Below are positions 18,149-27,279 of a stretch of 62,195 nucleotides of DNA, piece after piece (the stretch's first letter is position 1; each line of letters opens with the position of its first letter). The notes beneath the pieces were generated by a model. It had not been told where the DNA came from. It saw only the letters and a list, made by a program, of their open reading frames with translations, and ran no database searches. A program made the position numbers and the translations under genes. Source of the stretch: Gammaproteobacteria bacterium 50_400_T64 (GTDB taxonomy: Bacteria; Pseudomonadota; Gammaproteobacteria; Pseudomonadales; Porticoccaceae); NCBI GenBank assembly GCA_002162755.1, contig MAAS01000009.1:1-62195 (forward strand), given 5' to 3'.

Positions 18149-18952
18149 ATGTTAACACCTGAATGGATAGCGGCCTTTTTACTGCTCGGCGCTTTCGTCG
18201 GCTTTATGGCCGGACTACTGGGCATTGGCGGCGGTGGCATTATGGTGCCCACGCTGACCACAATGTTTTTACTGCAGGGCGTACCCGTTGAAAAAGTCGT
18301 GCATCTTGCACTGGGTACATCGATGGCATCCATCATTGCCACCTCACTCGCCAGTATGCGCGCCCACCATGCCAATGGCGGTGTGCTGTGGCCTGTCGTT
18401 AAAGGTATGACGCCGGGAATAATTGTAGGCACTTTTCTCGCGACCTTCCTGGCTAAATATATTAGCTCGGCCCATTTGGCGATATTCTTTGCTATTTTTA
18501 TGGGCGCGGTAGCCGTACAAATGTTTCTCAATAAAAAGCCAAAGCCGAGCCGGGAGTTAGCAGGCGGCACAGGATTATTGGCGGCGGGTTCGGGTATTGG
18601 CGCGATTTCGGCGCTGGTATCGATTGGCGGTGGTTCTTTAACCGTGCCTTTTCTCACCTGGCAGAATATTGAAATCAGAAAAGCGATTGGTACCTCGGCG
18701 GCTATAGGCTTGCCTATTTCTGTGGCCGGTACATTAGGTTATTTAATGAATGGTTGGTCTAACTCAACGCCTGAAAACTATACCTTCGGCTTTATTTATT
18801 TACCGGCGGTGTTATTGATTTCAGCGGTGAGTTTTTTTACCGCACCCATTGGCGCACGAATGGTGCATCGTTTGCCGGTGCCGGTGTTGAAGAAAATCTT
18901 TGCCGTACTACTTGTGGTGCTGGGTCTTAAAATGCTTTTTTCAGTGATCTAA
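18149..18952 (+). CDS. TSUP family (TauE/SafE-like) sulfite or organic-anion permease
   Basis: 267 residues made almost entirely of membrane helices, about eight. Two similar halves carry glycine-rich repeats (GLLGIGGGGIMVPTL near residue 24 and SIGGGSLTVPFL near 155), diagnostic of the TauE/SafE/YfcA superfamily. These proteins export or import sulfur-containing or other small organic anions. No sulfur or taurine genes are nearby, so the substrate is open. The gene lies 62 bases after radA and ends at a bidirectional terminator. Confidence 0.93.
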   Translation: MLTPEWIAAFLLLGAFVGFMAGLLGIGGGGIMVPTLTTMFLLQGVPVEKVVHLALGTSMASIIATSLASMRAHHANGGVLWPVVKGMTPGIIVGTFLATFLAKYISSAHLAIFFAIFMGAVAVQMFLNKKPKPSRELAGGTGLLAAGSGIGAISALVSIGGGSLTVPFLTWQNIEIRKAIGTSAAIGLPISVAGTLGYLMNGWSNSTPENYTFGFIYLPAVLLISAVSFFTAPIGARMVHRLPVPVLKKIFAVLLVVLGLKMLFSVI

Positions 18953-18960
18953 GTTAGGCA

Positions 18961-19000
18961 AAAAAATGCCGGACTTGCATCGCTACAAGCCCGGCATTTT
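18961..19000. terminator. Bidirectional terminator between TSUP and NarK genes
   Basis: AAAATGCCGGACTTG pairs with CAAGCCCGGCATTTT (15 pairs, one mismatch) around an 8-base loop. A-runs on one side and T-runs on the other let it work for both converging genes. Confidence 0.9.
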
Positions 19001-19017
19001 AGGTTTATAAAAAGCGC

Positions 19018-20490
19018 TTAAGACACTTCAATCAACTGCACAGTGCCATCGGGCAGTACTTCGTGCATATGGCCTTTGGGCTCTTCAATAAACTGCACCA
19101 GTACCAGGCAAACGGCTGCGGCCGCAGCAATAACCATAAAGAAGGTTGAGGTGTCGACGAAGGAGTACACCGTTAAAAAGGTGACACCACCGACGTTGCC
19201 GTAGGCACCAACCATACCGGCAATCTGTCCTGTCATGCGGCGTTTGATGAGTGGCACCATGGCAAACACAGCGCCTTCTCCTGCCTGTACAAAGAAAGAA
19301 CAGAACATCACTGCTACCACGGCGAGGGGAACACTCCAGCTACTTTCAACAGTAGACAGAATTAAATAACCAATCGTTAAGCCGCCGATAAGAATGGACA
19401 TGGTTTTCTTGCGACCAAATTTATCAGAGAGATAACCGCCACCGGGGCGCGCCACTAAATTCATAATCGCGAAAGCACCGCCGAGCATGCCAGCCATCAC
19501 TGGGCTGAGGTCAAAGGTCTCCATAAAAAAGGCGGGCAACATGGAGACGACGGCGAGTTCAGAGCCAAAGGTCACAAAGTAAGCCCAGTCGAGAATGGCA
19601 ACTTGCTTGAATTTGTACTGCTCAAGTTCAGGCAGGCTGTGTTCCAGATGCTCTTTGTTGACCTGATAAATACTGTAAACCTGATAGACAAAAAGAACCG
19701 CCAAAATCAACCAGATAAGCTGCGTATAGCCTTCTGTTAGCAGGCCAATGGCAGGCGATGATAGTTTCCACGCCAGTACCGCGAGTGCGAGATACATGGG
19801 TATGTTCATTGCCAGATAGAGGTAGAAGTCACGCTTGTTCGATACTTCGAGGCCGCCGGATTTCTTCGGCTTAAAGTAGGTTGACCCCTTCGGCGTGTTG
19901 CGAGCGACTTTATAAAACAGAAAGCCGTAGACAAAGGCGACAGCGCCGGTGGTCGCAATGGCATAGCGCCAGCCGTCGTCACCACCGTAAACATAGGCGG
20001 CGATAGCGGGTAGTGTCCAGGCGGCAGCGGCGGAACCGAAGTTACCCCAGCCGCCGTAAATGCCTTCGGCCAGGCCCACGGTTTTGGCGGGAAACCATTC
20101 GCCGACTAAGCGAATACCGATGACAAAACCCGCGCCGATAAAGCCGCAGAGAAAACGGAACAGGGCGAGCTGCTCGTAGCTTTGGGCAAAGGCAAAACCC
20201 CAGCATAAAAAGGCGGAGGAAACTAACAAGCCGCTGTAAACAATGCGTGGCCCGAATTTGTCGACCAAAATACCGATGACAATTCTGGCGGGAATGGTCA
20301 GTGCCACGTTGAGAATCAGCAGGGCCTTCCACTGAGCATTGCTCATGTCAAAGGCTTCCATAATGAAGGGCTTCATCGGCGCGTGGCTGAACCACATAAT
20401 GAAGGTCAAAAAGAAGGCGAACCATGCGATGTGCAGGGTTTTAATCGAGCTATCTGAGAAGTTGAGAAGTTTTAACTGGGGTTCGCTCAT
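19018..20490 (-). CDS. narK: NarK-type nitrate/nitrite transporter (MFS, NNP family)
   Basis: 490 residues with about 12 membrane helices. N-terminal [19 protein letters not shown], the MFS loop [11 protein letters not shown]-like segment and the nitrate signature [15 protein letters not shown] mark the nitrate/nitrite porter family. The sequence between the two halves includes a cytoplasmic stretch around residues 205-220. It would import nitrate or exchange nitrate and nitrite at the inner membrane. No nitrate or nitrite reductase genes are in the window. A consensus sigma-54 promoter 61 bases upstream argues for nitrogen-limitation control, hence an assimilatory role. Confidence 0.9.
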   Translation of the reverse strand: MSEPQLKLLNFSDSSIKTLHIAWFAFFLTFIMWFSHAPMKPFIMEAFDMSNAQWKALLILNVALTIPARIVIGILVDKFGPRIVYSGLLVSSAFLCWGFAFAQSYEQLALFRFLCGFIGAGFVIGIRLVGEWFPAKTVGLAEGIYGGWGNFGSAAAAWTLPAIAAYVYGGDDGWRYAIATTGAVAFVYGFLFYKVARNTPKGSTYFKPKKSGGLEVSNKRDFYLYLAMNIPMYLALAVLAWKLSSPAIGLLTEGYTQLIWLILAVLFVYQVYSIYQVNKEHLEHSLPELEQYKFKQVAILDWAYFVTFGSELAVVSMLPAFFMETFDLSPVMAGMLGGAFAIMNLVARPGGGYLSDKFGRKKTMSILIGGLTIGYLILSTVESSWSVPLAVVAVMFCSFFVQAGEGAVFAMVPLIKRRMTGQIAGMVGAYGNVGGVTFLTVYSFVDTSTFFMVIAAAAAVCLVLVQFIEEPKGHMHEVLPDGTVQLIEVS

Positions 20491-20550
20491 TGCTGGTCTC
20501 CAGGGCTTGCTACGCGTTGAGGTGGTTACACCTGTAATTACTATGAGTTT

Positions 20551-20566
20551 AGCAACATGCGTGCCA
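20551..20566 (-). promoter_or_regulatory. Sigma-54 (RpoN) promoter of narK
   Basis: On the minus strand the sequence reads TGGCACG-CATG-TTGCT, an exact match to the -24/-12 consensus TGGCACG-N4-TTGCW. It lies about 61 bases upstream of the narK start, so transcription would begin near 20540. Sigma-54 promoters need an activator such as NtrC. Confidence 0.85.
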
Positions 20567-20683
20567 GTTATTTATTTGCCAGAAAAACAAGAGGTTAGGC
20601 GTGTTCTGTATTTCTCTATGGTGTGCTGGGCTGAGTTATTCTCCCCGATATAGTGATTTAAAATAACGATAAATAGCATTCAT

Positions 20684-20709
20684 GCACCAGCTTGGGTCAA
20701 AAGTGGTGC
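20684..20709. promoter_or_regulatory. Possible NtrC-like enhancer half-sites
   Basis: GCACCA (20684-20689) and TGGTGC (20704-20709) are inverted NtrC-type half-sites about 120-145 bases upstream of the sigma-54 promoter, the right zone for an enhancer. Their spacing (14 bases between) differs from the classic site (about 5), so this is only a candidate. Confidence 0.35.
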
Positions 20710-20820
20710 GTGTGACTGTGATCTTAAAACGGCACAAGTTACGGTGAGTAAGCGGCTGTTCTTTCGTTGCGCGGGGGCTGTGGCGGGGCTTACTTTTACT
20801 CGTTGGCGTTCAACAGCCTG

Positions 20821-22590
20821 TTAATACATTGCGGCAATTTGAGCCTGATACTTTGCGCTGACAATATTGCGTTTTATCTTCATGGTTGGGGTTAGCTCGC
20901 CGCCCTCAATACTAAAATCTCTGGCGAGAACGGTGAATTTTTGAATGGCCTGGGAGTGGGCCAGGCTTTTATTCATGGCGCTAATTTGCTGTTGCAGGTA
21001 GCCCCGCAGTTGCTTGCACTGAGCGGCTTGATCCGCGCCAATGGCAGGGCTGTTGGCATTGCTCAGTTCGCTCTCCAGAACTTCATCATCAAGGGTGATC
21101 AGCGCACTCAGATATTTACGCTGGTCGCCGATCACTAGCACCTGGCTGACGGCGACAATGGCTTTCAGCTTGCCCTCCAGTAATTGTGGGGCGATATTTT
21201 CACCGCCAGCGGTGATGATGATATCTTTCTTCCGGCCTGTTATTTGCAGAAAGCCTTCGCTATCAATTTCACCCATGTCTCCGGAGTGTAGCCAGCCATC
21301 GCTGCTAATGGTCTCACTGGTGGCTGCTTCATTCTTATTGTAAGCGCTAAAAATATGCGGCCCGCGCAGTAGTATTTCGCCATCGCTCGCAATGCGTATT
21401 TCAGTGCCGGGAGTGGCACGCCCGAGTTTATCGGTGTGATAGTCGTCTGCCAGCCCGACCGTCGCCGGGCCGGTACACTCACTCATGCCATAAATCTCGC
21501 AGACCGGCATGCCCAGGCTGAGGAAAAATTCGAGGGTGTCGAGGGAAATAGGTGCGGCAGAAGACAGTAGATTACGGCAGCGGTCAAAGCCCAGTTGTTG
21601 TTTTACCTTTGAGAAAACCAGCTTCTCCGCGAGCGCATAAAATAATGGCAGCGTTTTGTTTTGTTGTTTGGCATAACCGCCGGCCAGCCCCTTCTTTTTG
21701 GCCCAGGCGACAACTTTCTTGCGCAGGGGCGGACTGTTTCTACCGGCGACCAGCATTTTTGCCTGAATTTTTTCCCACACTCTCGGCACAGCAAGGAAGC
21801 TGGTGGGGCGCACTTCACGTAAGTTGTCACCCAGTAAAGCGAGATTTTGAGCGAAGGAGGTGCAGCCGCCGCAAGCCATCGGTATATAGAGGCTGAACAC
21901 TTGCTCGGCGATATGACTCAAGGGCAAATAGCTGATGATGCGCTCATTGGTATCGCAGGCATACGTTTCGACACAGGACTGGGCCATCCAGGTGAGGTTG
22001 TGGTGGCTCAGCATCACGCCTTTCGGGTTGCCCGTCGTGCCCGAGGTGTAAATCAGTGTGCAAATATCCTCGGGCTGCTGGGCCTTGATGCGTTCATCCA
22101 GTACCTGCTCAGACACTTGCTCGGCCAGTTTGGGTAGGTCATCCCAGGCGTACACATGCTCAGCCGCATCAGAGCCCTTCATCATAATGATGGCTTTCAG
22201 TTTTGGCAGCTGATCGGCAATGGCGTTGAATTTTGCCAGCTGTTTACTGTTTTCAACCACGGCGATAGTCGCATCGCAATTGTCCGCAATATAGTGGCAC
22301 TGCTCAGGGCTGCTAGTGGCGTAAATGCCAGCAGGTATGGCACCGCTATAAATAGTCGCGATGTTACTAATAAACCACTGGTGGCAATTGTCGGCAGCAA
22401 TCACCAGGCCGTCTTTGGGGCCAAGGCCAAGGGCGATTAAGGCGCGGGCGACAAGCCGGGTTTCGGCGCAGTACTCTGCCCAGCTTGTGGTTTGCCACTG
22501 ACCCTTTTTTTTGATTTTGGTTTTGAGCGCGGGCAACGCTGGATAATTAGCGGCACTCGCCTCAAGTAGGGCCATTACGGTTTGAGCCAT
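20821..22590 (-). CDS. Long-chain fatty acid-CoA ligase (AMP-forming)
   Basis: 589 residues, typical of bacterial long-chain acyl-CoA synthetases. The AMP-binding motif YTSGTTGNPKGVMLSH is present, as are YGMSECTGP, GWLHSGDMGEID and GRKKDIIITAGGENIAP with the C-terminal domain carrying the final catalytic Lys (PTMKIKR). It activates fatty or related carboxylic acids to acyl-CoA at ATP cost, feeding beta-oxidation. Its closest feel is the FadD15/FAA-like branch with a large N-terminal domain. It stands alone, with 201 bases to the next gene upstream. Confidence 0.94.
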   Translation of the reverse strand: MAQTVMALLEASAANYPALPALKTKIKKKGQWQTTSWAEYCAETRLVARALIALGLGPKDGLVIAADNCHQWFISNIATIYSGAIPAGIYATSSPEQCHYIADNCDATIAVVENSKQLAKFNAIADQLPKLKAIIMMKGSDAAEHVYAWDDLPKLAEQVSEQVLDERIKAQQPEDICTLIYTSGTTGNPKGVMLSHHNLTWMAQSCVETYACDTNERIISYLPLSHIAEQVFSLYIPMACGGCTSFAQNLALLGDNLREVRPTSFLAVPRVWEKIQAKMLVAGRNSPPLRKKVVAWAKKKGLAGGYAKQQNKTLPLFYALAEKLVFSKVKQQLGFDRCRNLLSSAAPISLDTLEFFLSLGMPVCEIYGMSECTGPATVGLADDYHTDKLGRATPGTEIRIASDGEILLRGPHIFSAYNKNEAATSETISSDGWLHSGDMGEIDSEGFLQITGRKKDIIITAGGENIAPQLLEGKLKAIVAVSQVLVIGDQRKYLSALITLDDEVLESELSNANSPAIGADQAAQCKQLRGYLQQQISAMNKSLAHSQAIQKFTVLARDFSIEGGELTPTMKIKRNIVSAKYQAQIAAMY

Positions 22591-22791
22591 TGAGCTGCGT
22601 CCCTATTTTGTTATCAATCAATTGTACAGCAGCGGCTGGTGCCAGGGCGTCTACTCCTGGTGTAAAGCTTCGTAAAACATGGGTATTACGTACACGTTAC
22701 ACCTCGTCTAAAGCGCGATAAAAGGGGCAGAGTCGCAGCCTGCTTCGTCCAGACGTCATCAGCGGCCCTCAAGCGGGCTAAAAATTAGTGT

Positions 22792-23220
22792 TTAGGATGT
22801 GGGGCTTATGTCATTGAGATCAATCTTGGTGTTGATGCCGGCTGCATTAGCCGCAGCTTCGAGGGCCTTGCATTCTGCTGTTTCCCCGCCAGAATCTTGC
22901 ATTAACGCTGGGCAGCTAAGAGTGTTAATGCTCTCGATGCAGGCAATCGTTTTTTTCTCAAGTCCGGCGTCGGTGGCTTTGTCTGCGTAGGGCGAGATCA
23001 TGCTGGCACAGGTCTCGTCAAACATGGCTTTCATCATTTGCAGCATCGCCGGCGGCAGGTCTTGTTGTTCCAACTGTGCTGTGGCGCAGGACTTTATTTT
23101 TCTGCACAGGGTGTCTGTGGCGTCGTTCAGGCTGGTAGCGGTGGCAATGCTGGGCAGGGTCAGTGTGGATAATAGGAATAGGATTTTAATTGGGGAGATA
23201 GTGGCAGGGCGTGTTTTCAT
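22792..23220 (-). CDS. Secreted small protein with six cysteines, unknown function
   Basis: 142 residues. An N-terminal signal peptide is clear (basic start, ILFLLSTLTLP, cleavage near IATA). The mature part of about 113 residues has six cysteines (for example LCRKIKSCATA, ETCASM, ACIESI, SCPALM, AECKAL), so three disulfides are likely in the periplasm. No known domain is recognised. Neighbours are an acyl-CoA ligase and an HsmA-like membrane protein, neither of which suggests a role. Confidence 0.7.
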   Translation of the reverse strand: MKTRPATISPIKILFLLSTLTLPSIATATSLNDATDTLCRKIKSCATAQLEQQDLPPAMLQMMKAMFDETCASMISPYADKATDAGLEKKTIACIESINTLSCPALMQDSGGETAECKALEAAANAAGINTKIDLNDISPTS

Positions 23221-23409
23221 AGTAAGGGCTGCTGTTATGGTTGGTTGCTTATTCTACCGCCATTATTTGTCATCATCATCTGCAATGATTTTCGCGTACC
23301 AGGGTGTTTTGAATGATTTACAATAGACGCCTCTTCTCATGCTAATGGAAAATTGATAACAGAAAGTTTGTTAGTGGAAAACAGGCTAACGACTTTTTAA
23401 TCAAAAATT

Positions 23410-23787
23410 ATGCCCATAGAAATCATTGTCGCCACCGTTTTTTTTACACTTGCTCTTATTTTATATTCGTTTGCAATATGGAGTGGCCGCGTAGCAAGCC
23501 ATTTTAAATTATGGCAGATAGCGGTTTTTTTCTTCGGTGTTAGTGCAGATGCATTAGGCGTTTGGGTAACCGTTAAATTTATTGGCGCTATTGTTTTAAC
23601 ACCCCATGCGATTTTTGGATTTAGCTCTTTAGTTCTAATGTCATTGCACTTTCTGTGTGTGTTTTTTGTCTTTATTGCAGGCAAAGAGCAATCGCGCCGG
23701 ACGCATCGGTTTGGGTTGTTTGTCTGGAGTGTCTGGATGCTGTCTTATCTTTCAGGGTTTATAACAGGGCTTCAGAAAGTAATATAA
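23410..23787 (+). CDS. HsmA/TIGR03987-like small membrane protein
   Basis: 125 residues with four membrane helices (about 4-24, 36-57, 63-100 as two, 105-122). The pattern with HFKLWQ, FFGVSADALGVW, TPHAIFGFSSL and a final WMLSYLSGF matches the TIGR03987/HsmA family of small membrane proteins of unknown function. The stretch just before its ATG is AT-rich. I recognise the family but not a role. Confidence 0.7.
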   Translation: MPIEIIVATVFFTLALILYSFAIWSGRVASHFKLWQIAVFFFGVSADALGVWVTVKFIGAIVLTPHAIFGFSSLVLMSLHFLCVFFVFIAGKEQSRRTHRFGLFVWSVWMLSYLSGFITGLQKVI

Positions 23788-23893
23788 AGCGCTAGGCAAG
23801 GGGCTGCACCTGATTTTCTGGATGAGGCTGGCCCTTTTATTATCCCTTGCTGCGCCTTGCCCCTCTTGCCGCCTATAAATTATCGCCTATCGA

Positions 23894-24670
23894 TTATTGC
23901 CCAGAAAAAACTTTCTTTAATAAGTCGCTAGTTCTAGCCGCCGGGTTTTCTCGAATACTCTTTTCTTCTAATGCGATATATTGAAATAGGCCATCGAGTG
24001 CTTTATTCGTGACATATTGGTCGATATCAAGAGCACCGTCGGGTACAAAACTCGTCAGTAATGATTTTTTCAATAGAGGCTCGGCCTGTGTTACCAGGCT
24101 TTTGTAAGCGGAAGCGACACCGAGTTGGCTGGTGGATTTTTCAATGATTGGCTGAAATTTTTCTGCCAGTTGAGTGCCGGAAACGTTGCGGAAATACTGA
24201 GTGGCTGCATCATTGGGCCCTTGAATGATTTTAATGGCATCTTCAACAGACATTTGGCGAATGGCTTCAGCGAGTAAATCCGCGGCTTCTGGAACAGCTT
24301 CTTCAGCAGCATGATTCATGGTGCTGATAAATTGATCGGCATATTGTCCTTGGCCAAGTTTCCTCACCGATTTTTCAGCTATTTTTAATGAATCGGGGAG
24401 GGGGATTTGAACCCGTGAGTTGCCCATAAATCCGCCTTCCCGGCCTAGAGATTGAATAGCGGATTCCACGCCTTTCGCTAAGGCTTCTTTGAGTCCGTTA
24501 ATCATCTCTTCGTTATTTAATAGTGACGCAGCGTGTTGCGTTCCGCCCTGGCTTTTCAGTAGTTCATCGGCAGCGTCACTGAATTGATCCCTCCAGTCGG
24601 CATGGGCGTTGCTGTAAATGAATATTGATAATAGTGCGCTGAAAGCAAGCATTGTGGTTTTCTTGATCAT
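23894..24670 (-). CDS. DUF4197 domain-containing exported protein
   Basis: 258 residues. A signal peptide ends at SNAHA-DW. The mature protein shows the DUF4197 pattern: ALAKGVESAIQSLG, VQIPLPDSLK, MNHAAEEAVPEA, VEDAIKIIQGPNDAATQYF and a C-terminal KALDGLFQYIALEEKSIR. The domain is all-helical and found in proteobacterial periplasms, with no known function. It is transcribed away from the riboswitch upstream of btuB. Confidence 0.88.
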   Translation of the reverse strand: MIKKTTMLAFSALLSIFIYSNAHADWRDQFSDAADELLKSQGGTQHAASLLNNEEMINGLKEALAKGVESAIQSLGREGGFMGNSRVQIPLPDSLKIAEKSVRKLGQGQYADQFISTMNHAAEEAVPEAADLLAEAIRQMSVEDAIKIIQGPNDAATQYFRNVSGTQLAEKFQPIIEKSTSQLGVASAYKSLVTQAEPLLKKSLLTSFVPDGALDIDQYVTNKALDGLFQYIALEEKSIRENPAARTSDLLKKVFSGQ

Positions 24671-24920
24671 GATAATAACCTCGGTTCTTCATAGCATTAT
24701 TTTGCGCCGGAATGGTTAGCCTGACGCGCTACGACTGAATGTGAATATAGACGGCCACTTTATTTCAGTTTCTGCACAAGGGCTACTGTTTTAGCCGGTA
24801 GTCCTTAGGATGGCGTGATAGGTGCGCTTTTTAAAAGCATGGGGCTTTCGTCATTACAGGCACCGGGTAAAGGACTATTTGACAATTTACCCTTCTCCAC
24901 GTAATTTGCGCGCCTTGCCA

Positions 24921-25162
24921 AGGTAAGAGGTTCCCCGCTGCTGTTTCCAGCACTGGGGTTAAACGGGAAGTTGGTGCGTCATTGTCGCTGATTCAGGCGA
25001 CAGGCAAGGCCAACACTGCCCCCGCAACGGTAAGTGAGTAAGTCTTTGTGCTGTTATTACAGTGCGAATGGCTTAATGCTCGGGTCATCAAGCCACTGTG
25101 CGTTACGCACGGGAAGGCGGCCAAAGCATCGCCTCACGAGTCCGGAGACCGGCCCCTCACCA
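24921..25162 (+). ncRNA. Cobalamin (adenosylcobalamin) riboswitch
   Basis: Hallmarks of the cobalamin riboswitch are present in order: an opening GGTAAGAGGTTCCC strand, AAACGGGAAGTTGGTG, the AACACTGCCCCCGCAACGGT core, the B12 box AAGCCACTGTG, GGGAAGGCGG, and the closing CACGAGTCCGGAGACCGGCC strand. It ends about 165 bases before the btuB ATG, and all downstream genes concern cobalamin uptake or adenosylation. High cobalamin should lower expression. Confidence 0.93.
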
Positions 25163-25249
25163 CGCAAACGAACTACGGGGTGTGGTTGGTCCGGTCAAAT
25201 ATAAGCGCTGCTCATTCGTTAATGGGCGGTGGCACTTTGTCCTTTCTTA

Positions 25250-25319
25250 TTCCCACGTCGTTTTATTTTAGTCGTATCAGCCGCCGTGCTGACTATGCGC
25301 TCGGGTGTGAGCGTGGGAA
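25250..25319 (+). promoter_or_regulatory. Possible riboswitch expression platform at btuB start
   Basis: TTCCCACG (25250-25257) can pair with CGTGGGAA (25312-25319), which covers the likely ribosome-binding region just before the btuB ATG at 25327. A competing stem pairs CGCTC (25298-25302) with GAGCG (25309-25313) and overlaps the first stem by two bases. This suggests control of translation initiation. Confidence 0.45.
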
Positions 25320-25326
25320 AAATATT

Positions 25327-27246
25327 ATGAAAATAAAGCCAATCGTTTTGGCCGTATCGAGTTTACTGCCTGCTGTTTTGTCAGTAAGCCCATCCTATGG
25401 CGATGATCTGTCGCTGCCTGCACAATCCTCTGTACTTTCTCCTGCACTTTCCCCTGCACTACGGGAGGTCATTGTTTCCTCAAGTCGTGTGGCGATGCCT
25501 TTGAGTCAGGTGGGTTCGTCGGTGACGGTGATTGATGCCGAAGAAATTCAGCAGCGCGGTTATATCTCCGTGGTCGATTTACTGCGTACTCAGCCGGGTG
25601 TTGCGGCCAGTAGCAATGGCGGGCCAGGCCAGGCAGCGGCGGTGCGTATTCGTGGTGAAGAGGGTTTCCGTACTCAAATTCGTCTCGACGGTATGAAGTT
25701 GTCCGACCCCACGGGCACGCAGGTGGGGCCGCAGGCTCAGCACTTGTTGGCCAGTGAAGACATCAGCCGTATTGAGATACTGCGCGGCCCCCAGGGTTTG
25801 ATTTATGGCGCCGATGCTGGCGGTGTTATCAACCTGTTTACGCCGCGCGGTGGCAAAGAACTGTCTGGCCAATTGAGTGCAGAGGGCGGCCGTTACGGTA
25901 CGCAGCAATGGCATGGCGATATTGCTGGCGGCAATGAAAAAACAGACTTTTATTTGTCGGCCACCGATTTGCAGAGCGACGGCTTTAACGCCAGAACGTC
26001 TGACAATGTCTTAAAAGACGAGGATGGCTACGACAACACCACACTGCACGGCAAGTTTGGCTGGAATGTTAGCGATGCACTGCGCCTGCAAGTGGTGGCG
26101 CGGGATGTCGATGCAGAGGTCGAGTTTGATAACTGTGGTTTCCCCACCAGTCATGACTGCGAAAGTGATTTTGACCAGACGACCTGGCAGGTGTCTGCCG
26201 ATTACAGCAGCGAACATTTCGATCATAAACTGGCTTATAGCAATACCGATATTACCCGCGATAGCTATGCGGCGGGTTTGCCGTCGTTTTCAACGGACGG
26301 TGAGATTGATCGCTTTGAATATACCGGCAGCACGGATTTCTTTTCAGGCTTCACACTGGTTTATGGTGCGGACTTTGAAAAGGAAGATATTAAGACCAAC
26401 GATGGCTTGTCACTGGATCGTGATCAGCAGGGTTACTTTGTTGAATACCAGGTTAGCCCCGTCGACGCGCTGTTCGTTACCGCGGGCGTGCGCTATGACG
26501 ACAACGACGATTTTGGCGACCACGTAAGTTATCGCTTCACTAGTGCTTATTTACAGGAGATCGGTGAGGGTAATACGCTGAAATATCACGGCAGCTACGG
26601 CACGGGTTTTCGTGCGCCGAGCTTGAATGAGCTGGCCTATAACAATGGCCCCTGGGCCTGGGGAGCGGCAGCGGGATTGGCTCTTGATGAAGAAACCAGC
26701 AAAGGCTTTGACCTGGGTATGACGTACTACGCCGCGAGTGGCCTGGAGTTGGGTGCGATCTATTTTAACCAGCGTATTGAAGACGAAATCTATTTTGATC
26801 TTGTTGGCTTCACCGGTTATTTACAGGCAAAAGGTGACAGTAAATCGACGGGCCTTGAGTTGTTTTTTGACTATCCCTTTGCTGAGCAGTGGCGCGTGTT
26901 TGGTAACGCCACCTATAACGACACGGAAACCCCCGATGATGCGCAGCGCATTCGCCGACCCGAAAAAATCGCGAACCTGGGTGGCGAGTTTTCTAGCCTC
27001 GACCAGCGTTTTACCCTACTCGCCAACCTGCGTTATTCGGCGGCCAGCGAAGATGAGTTGTACGGTATCGGCCGGCTCGATCTCGACGATTATGTGGTGC
27101 TCGATATTAGCGCCAATTACCAGCTCACCGAGCAGGCTGAAATTTACGGGCGTGTCGAAAATGCCGGTAATGTCGATTACGAAGAAGTCACCGGCTATAA
27201 CACCAGTGGTTCTGCAGTCTATGCCGGGCTAAGGTATCGCTTTTAG
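25327..27246 (+). CDS. btuB: TonB-dependent vitamin B12 outer-membrane receptor
   Basis: 639 residues. A signal peptide (MKIKPIVLAVSSLLPAVL, cleavage near SYG-DD) is followed by a plug domain (REVIVSSSRVAMPLSQVGSS as TonB-box/plug start, then EILRGPQGLIYGADAGGVIN) and a beta-barrel ending in the aromatic C-terminus GLRYRF. The frame is open further upstream to 25048, but that part is the riboswitch, and the signal peptide fixes the start at 25327. Together with the riboswitch and BtuCDF downstream this is the cobalamin receptor. Confidence 0.93.
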   Translation: MKIKPIVLAVSSLLPAVLSVSPSYGDDLSLPAQSSVLSPALSPALREVIVSSSRVAMPLSQVGSSVTVIDAEEIQQRGYISVVDLLRTQPGVAASSNGGPGQAAAVRIRGEEGFRTQIRLDGMKLSDPTGTQVGPQAQHLLASEDISRIEILRGPQGLIYGADAGGVINLFTPRGGKELSGQLSAEGGRYGTQQWHGDIAGGNEKTDFYLSATDLQSDGFNARTSDNVLKDEDGYDNTTLHGKFGWNVSDALRLQVVARDVDAEVEFDNCGFPTSHDCESDFDQTTWQVSADYSSEHFDHKLAYSNTDITRDSYAAGLPSFSTDGEIDRFEYTGSTDFFSGFTLVYGADFEKEDIKTNDGLSLDRDQQGYFVEYQVSPVDALFVTAGVRYDDNDDFGDHVSYRFTSAYLQEIGEGNTLKYHGSYGTGFRAPSLNELAYNNGPWAWGAAAGLALDEETSKGFDLGMTYYAASGLELGAIYFNQRIEDEIYFDLVGFTGYLQAKGDSKSTGLELFFDYPFAEQWRVFGNATYNDTETPDDAQRIRRPEKIANLGGEFSSLDQRFTLLANLRYSAASEDELYGIGRLDLDDYVVLDISANYQLTEQAEIYGRVENAGNVDYEEVTGYNTSGSAVYAGLRYRF

Positions 27247-27279
27247 TCGCTGTTAATTAACGGGTAAGCAGAGTAGCCG

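Larger units (their letters stand above)
20491..20820. other. 330-base regulatory interval upstream of narK
   Basis: No open frame here looks coding. The interval carries the sigma-54 promoter for the minus-strand narK gene and, further upstream, two inverted GCACCA/TGGTGC half-sites. The part nearest 20820 follows the end of the acyl-CoA ligase gene and shows no clear terminator. Confidence 0.7.

Noticed and set aside
23788-23893. Possible terminator from GGCAAGGGGC and a bulged GCCCC-TTGCC arm
   Set aside because: The stem has a bulge and no T-run, so evidence is insufficient.
25048-25326. Upstream extension of the btuB frame from ATG/TTG codons near 25048
   Set aside because: This part is the cobalamin riboswitch, and the signal peptide clearly begins at 25327.
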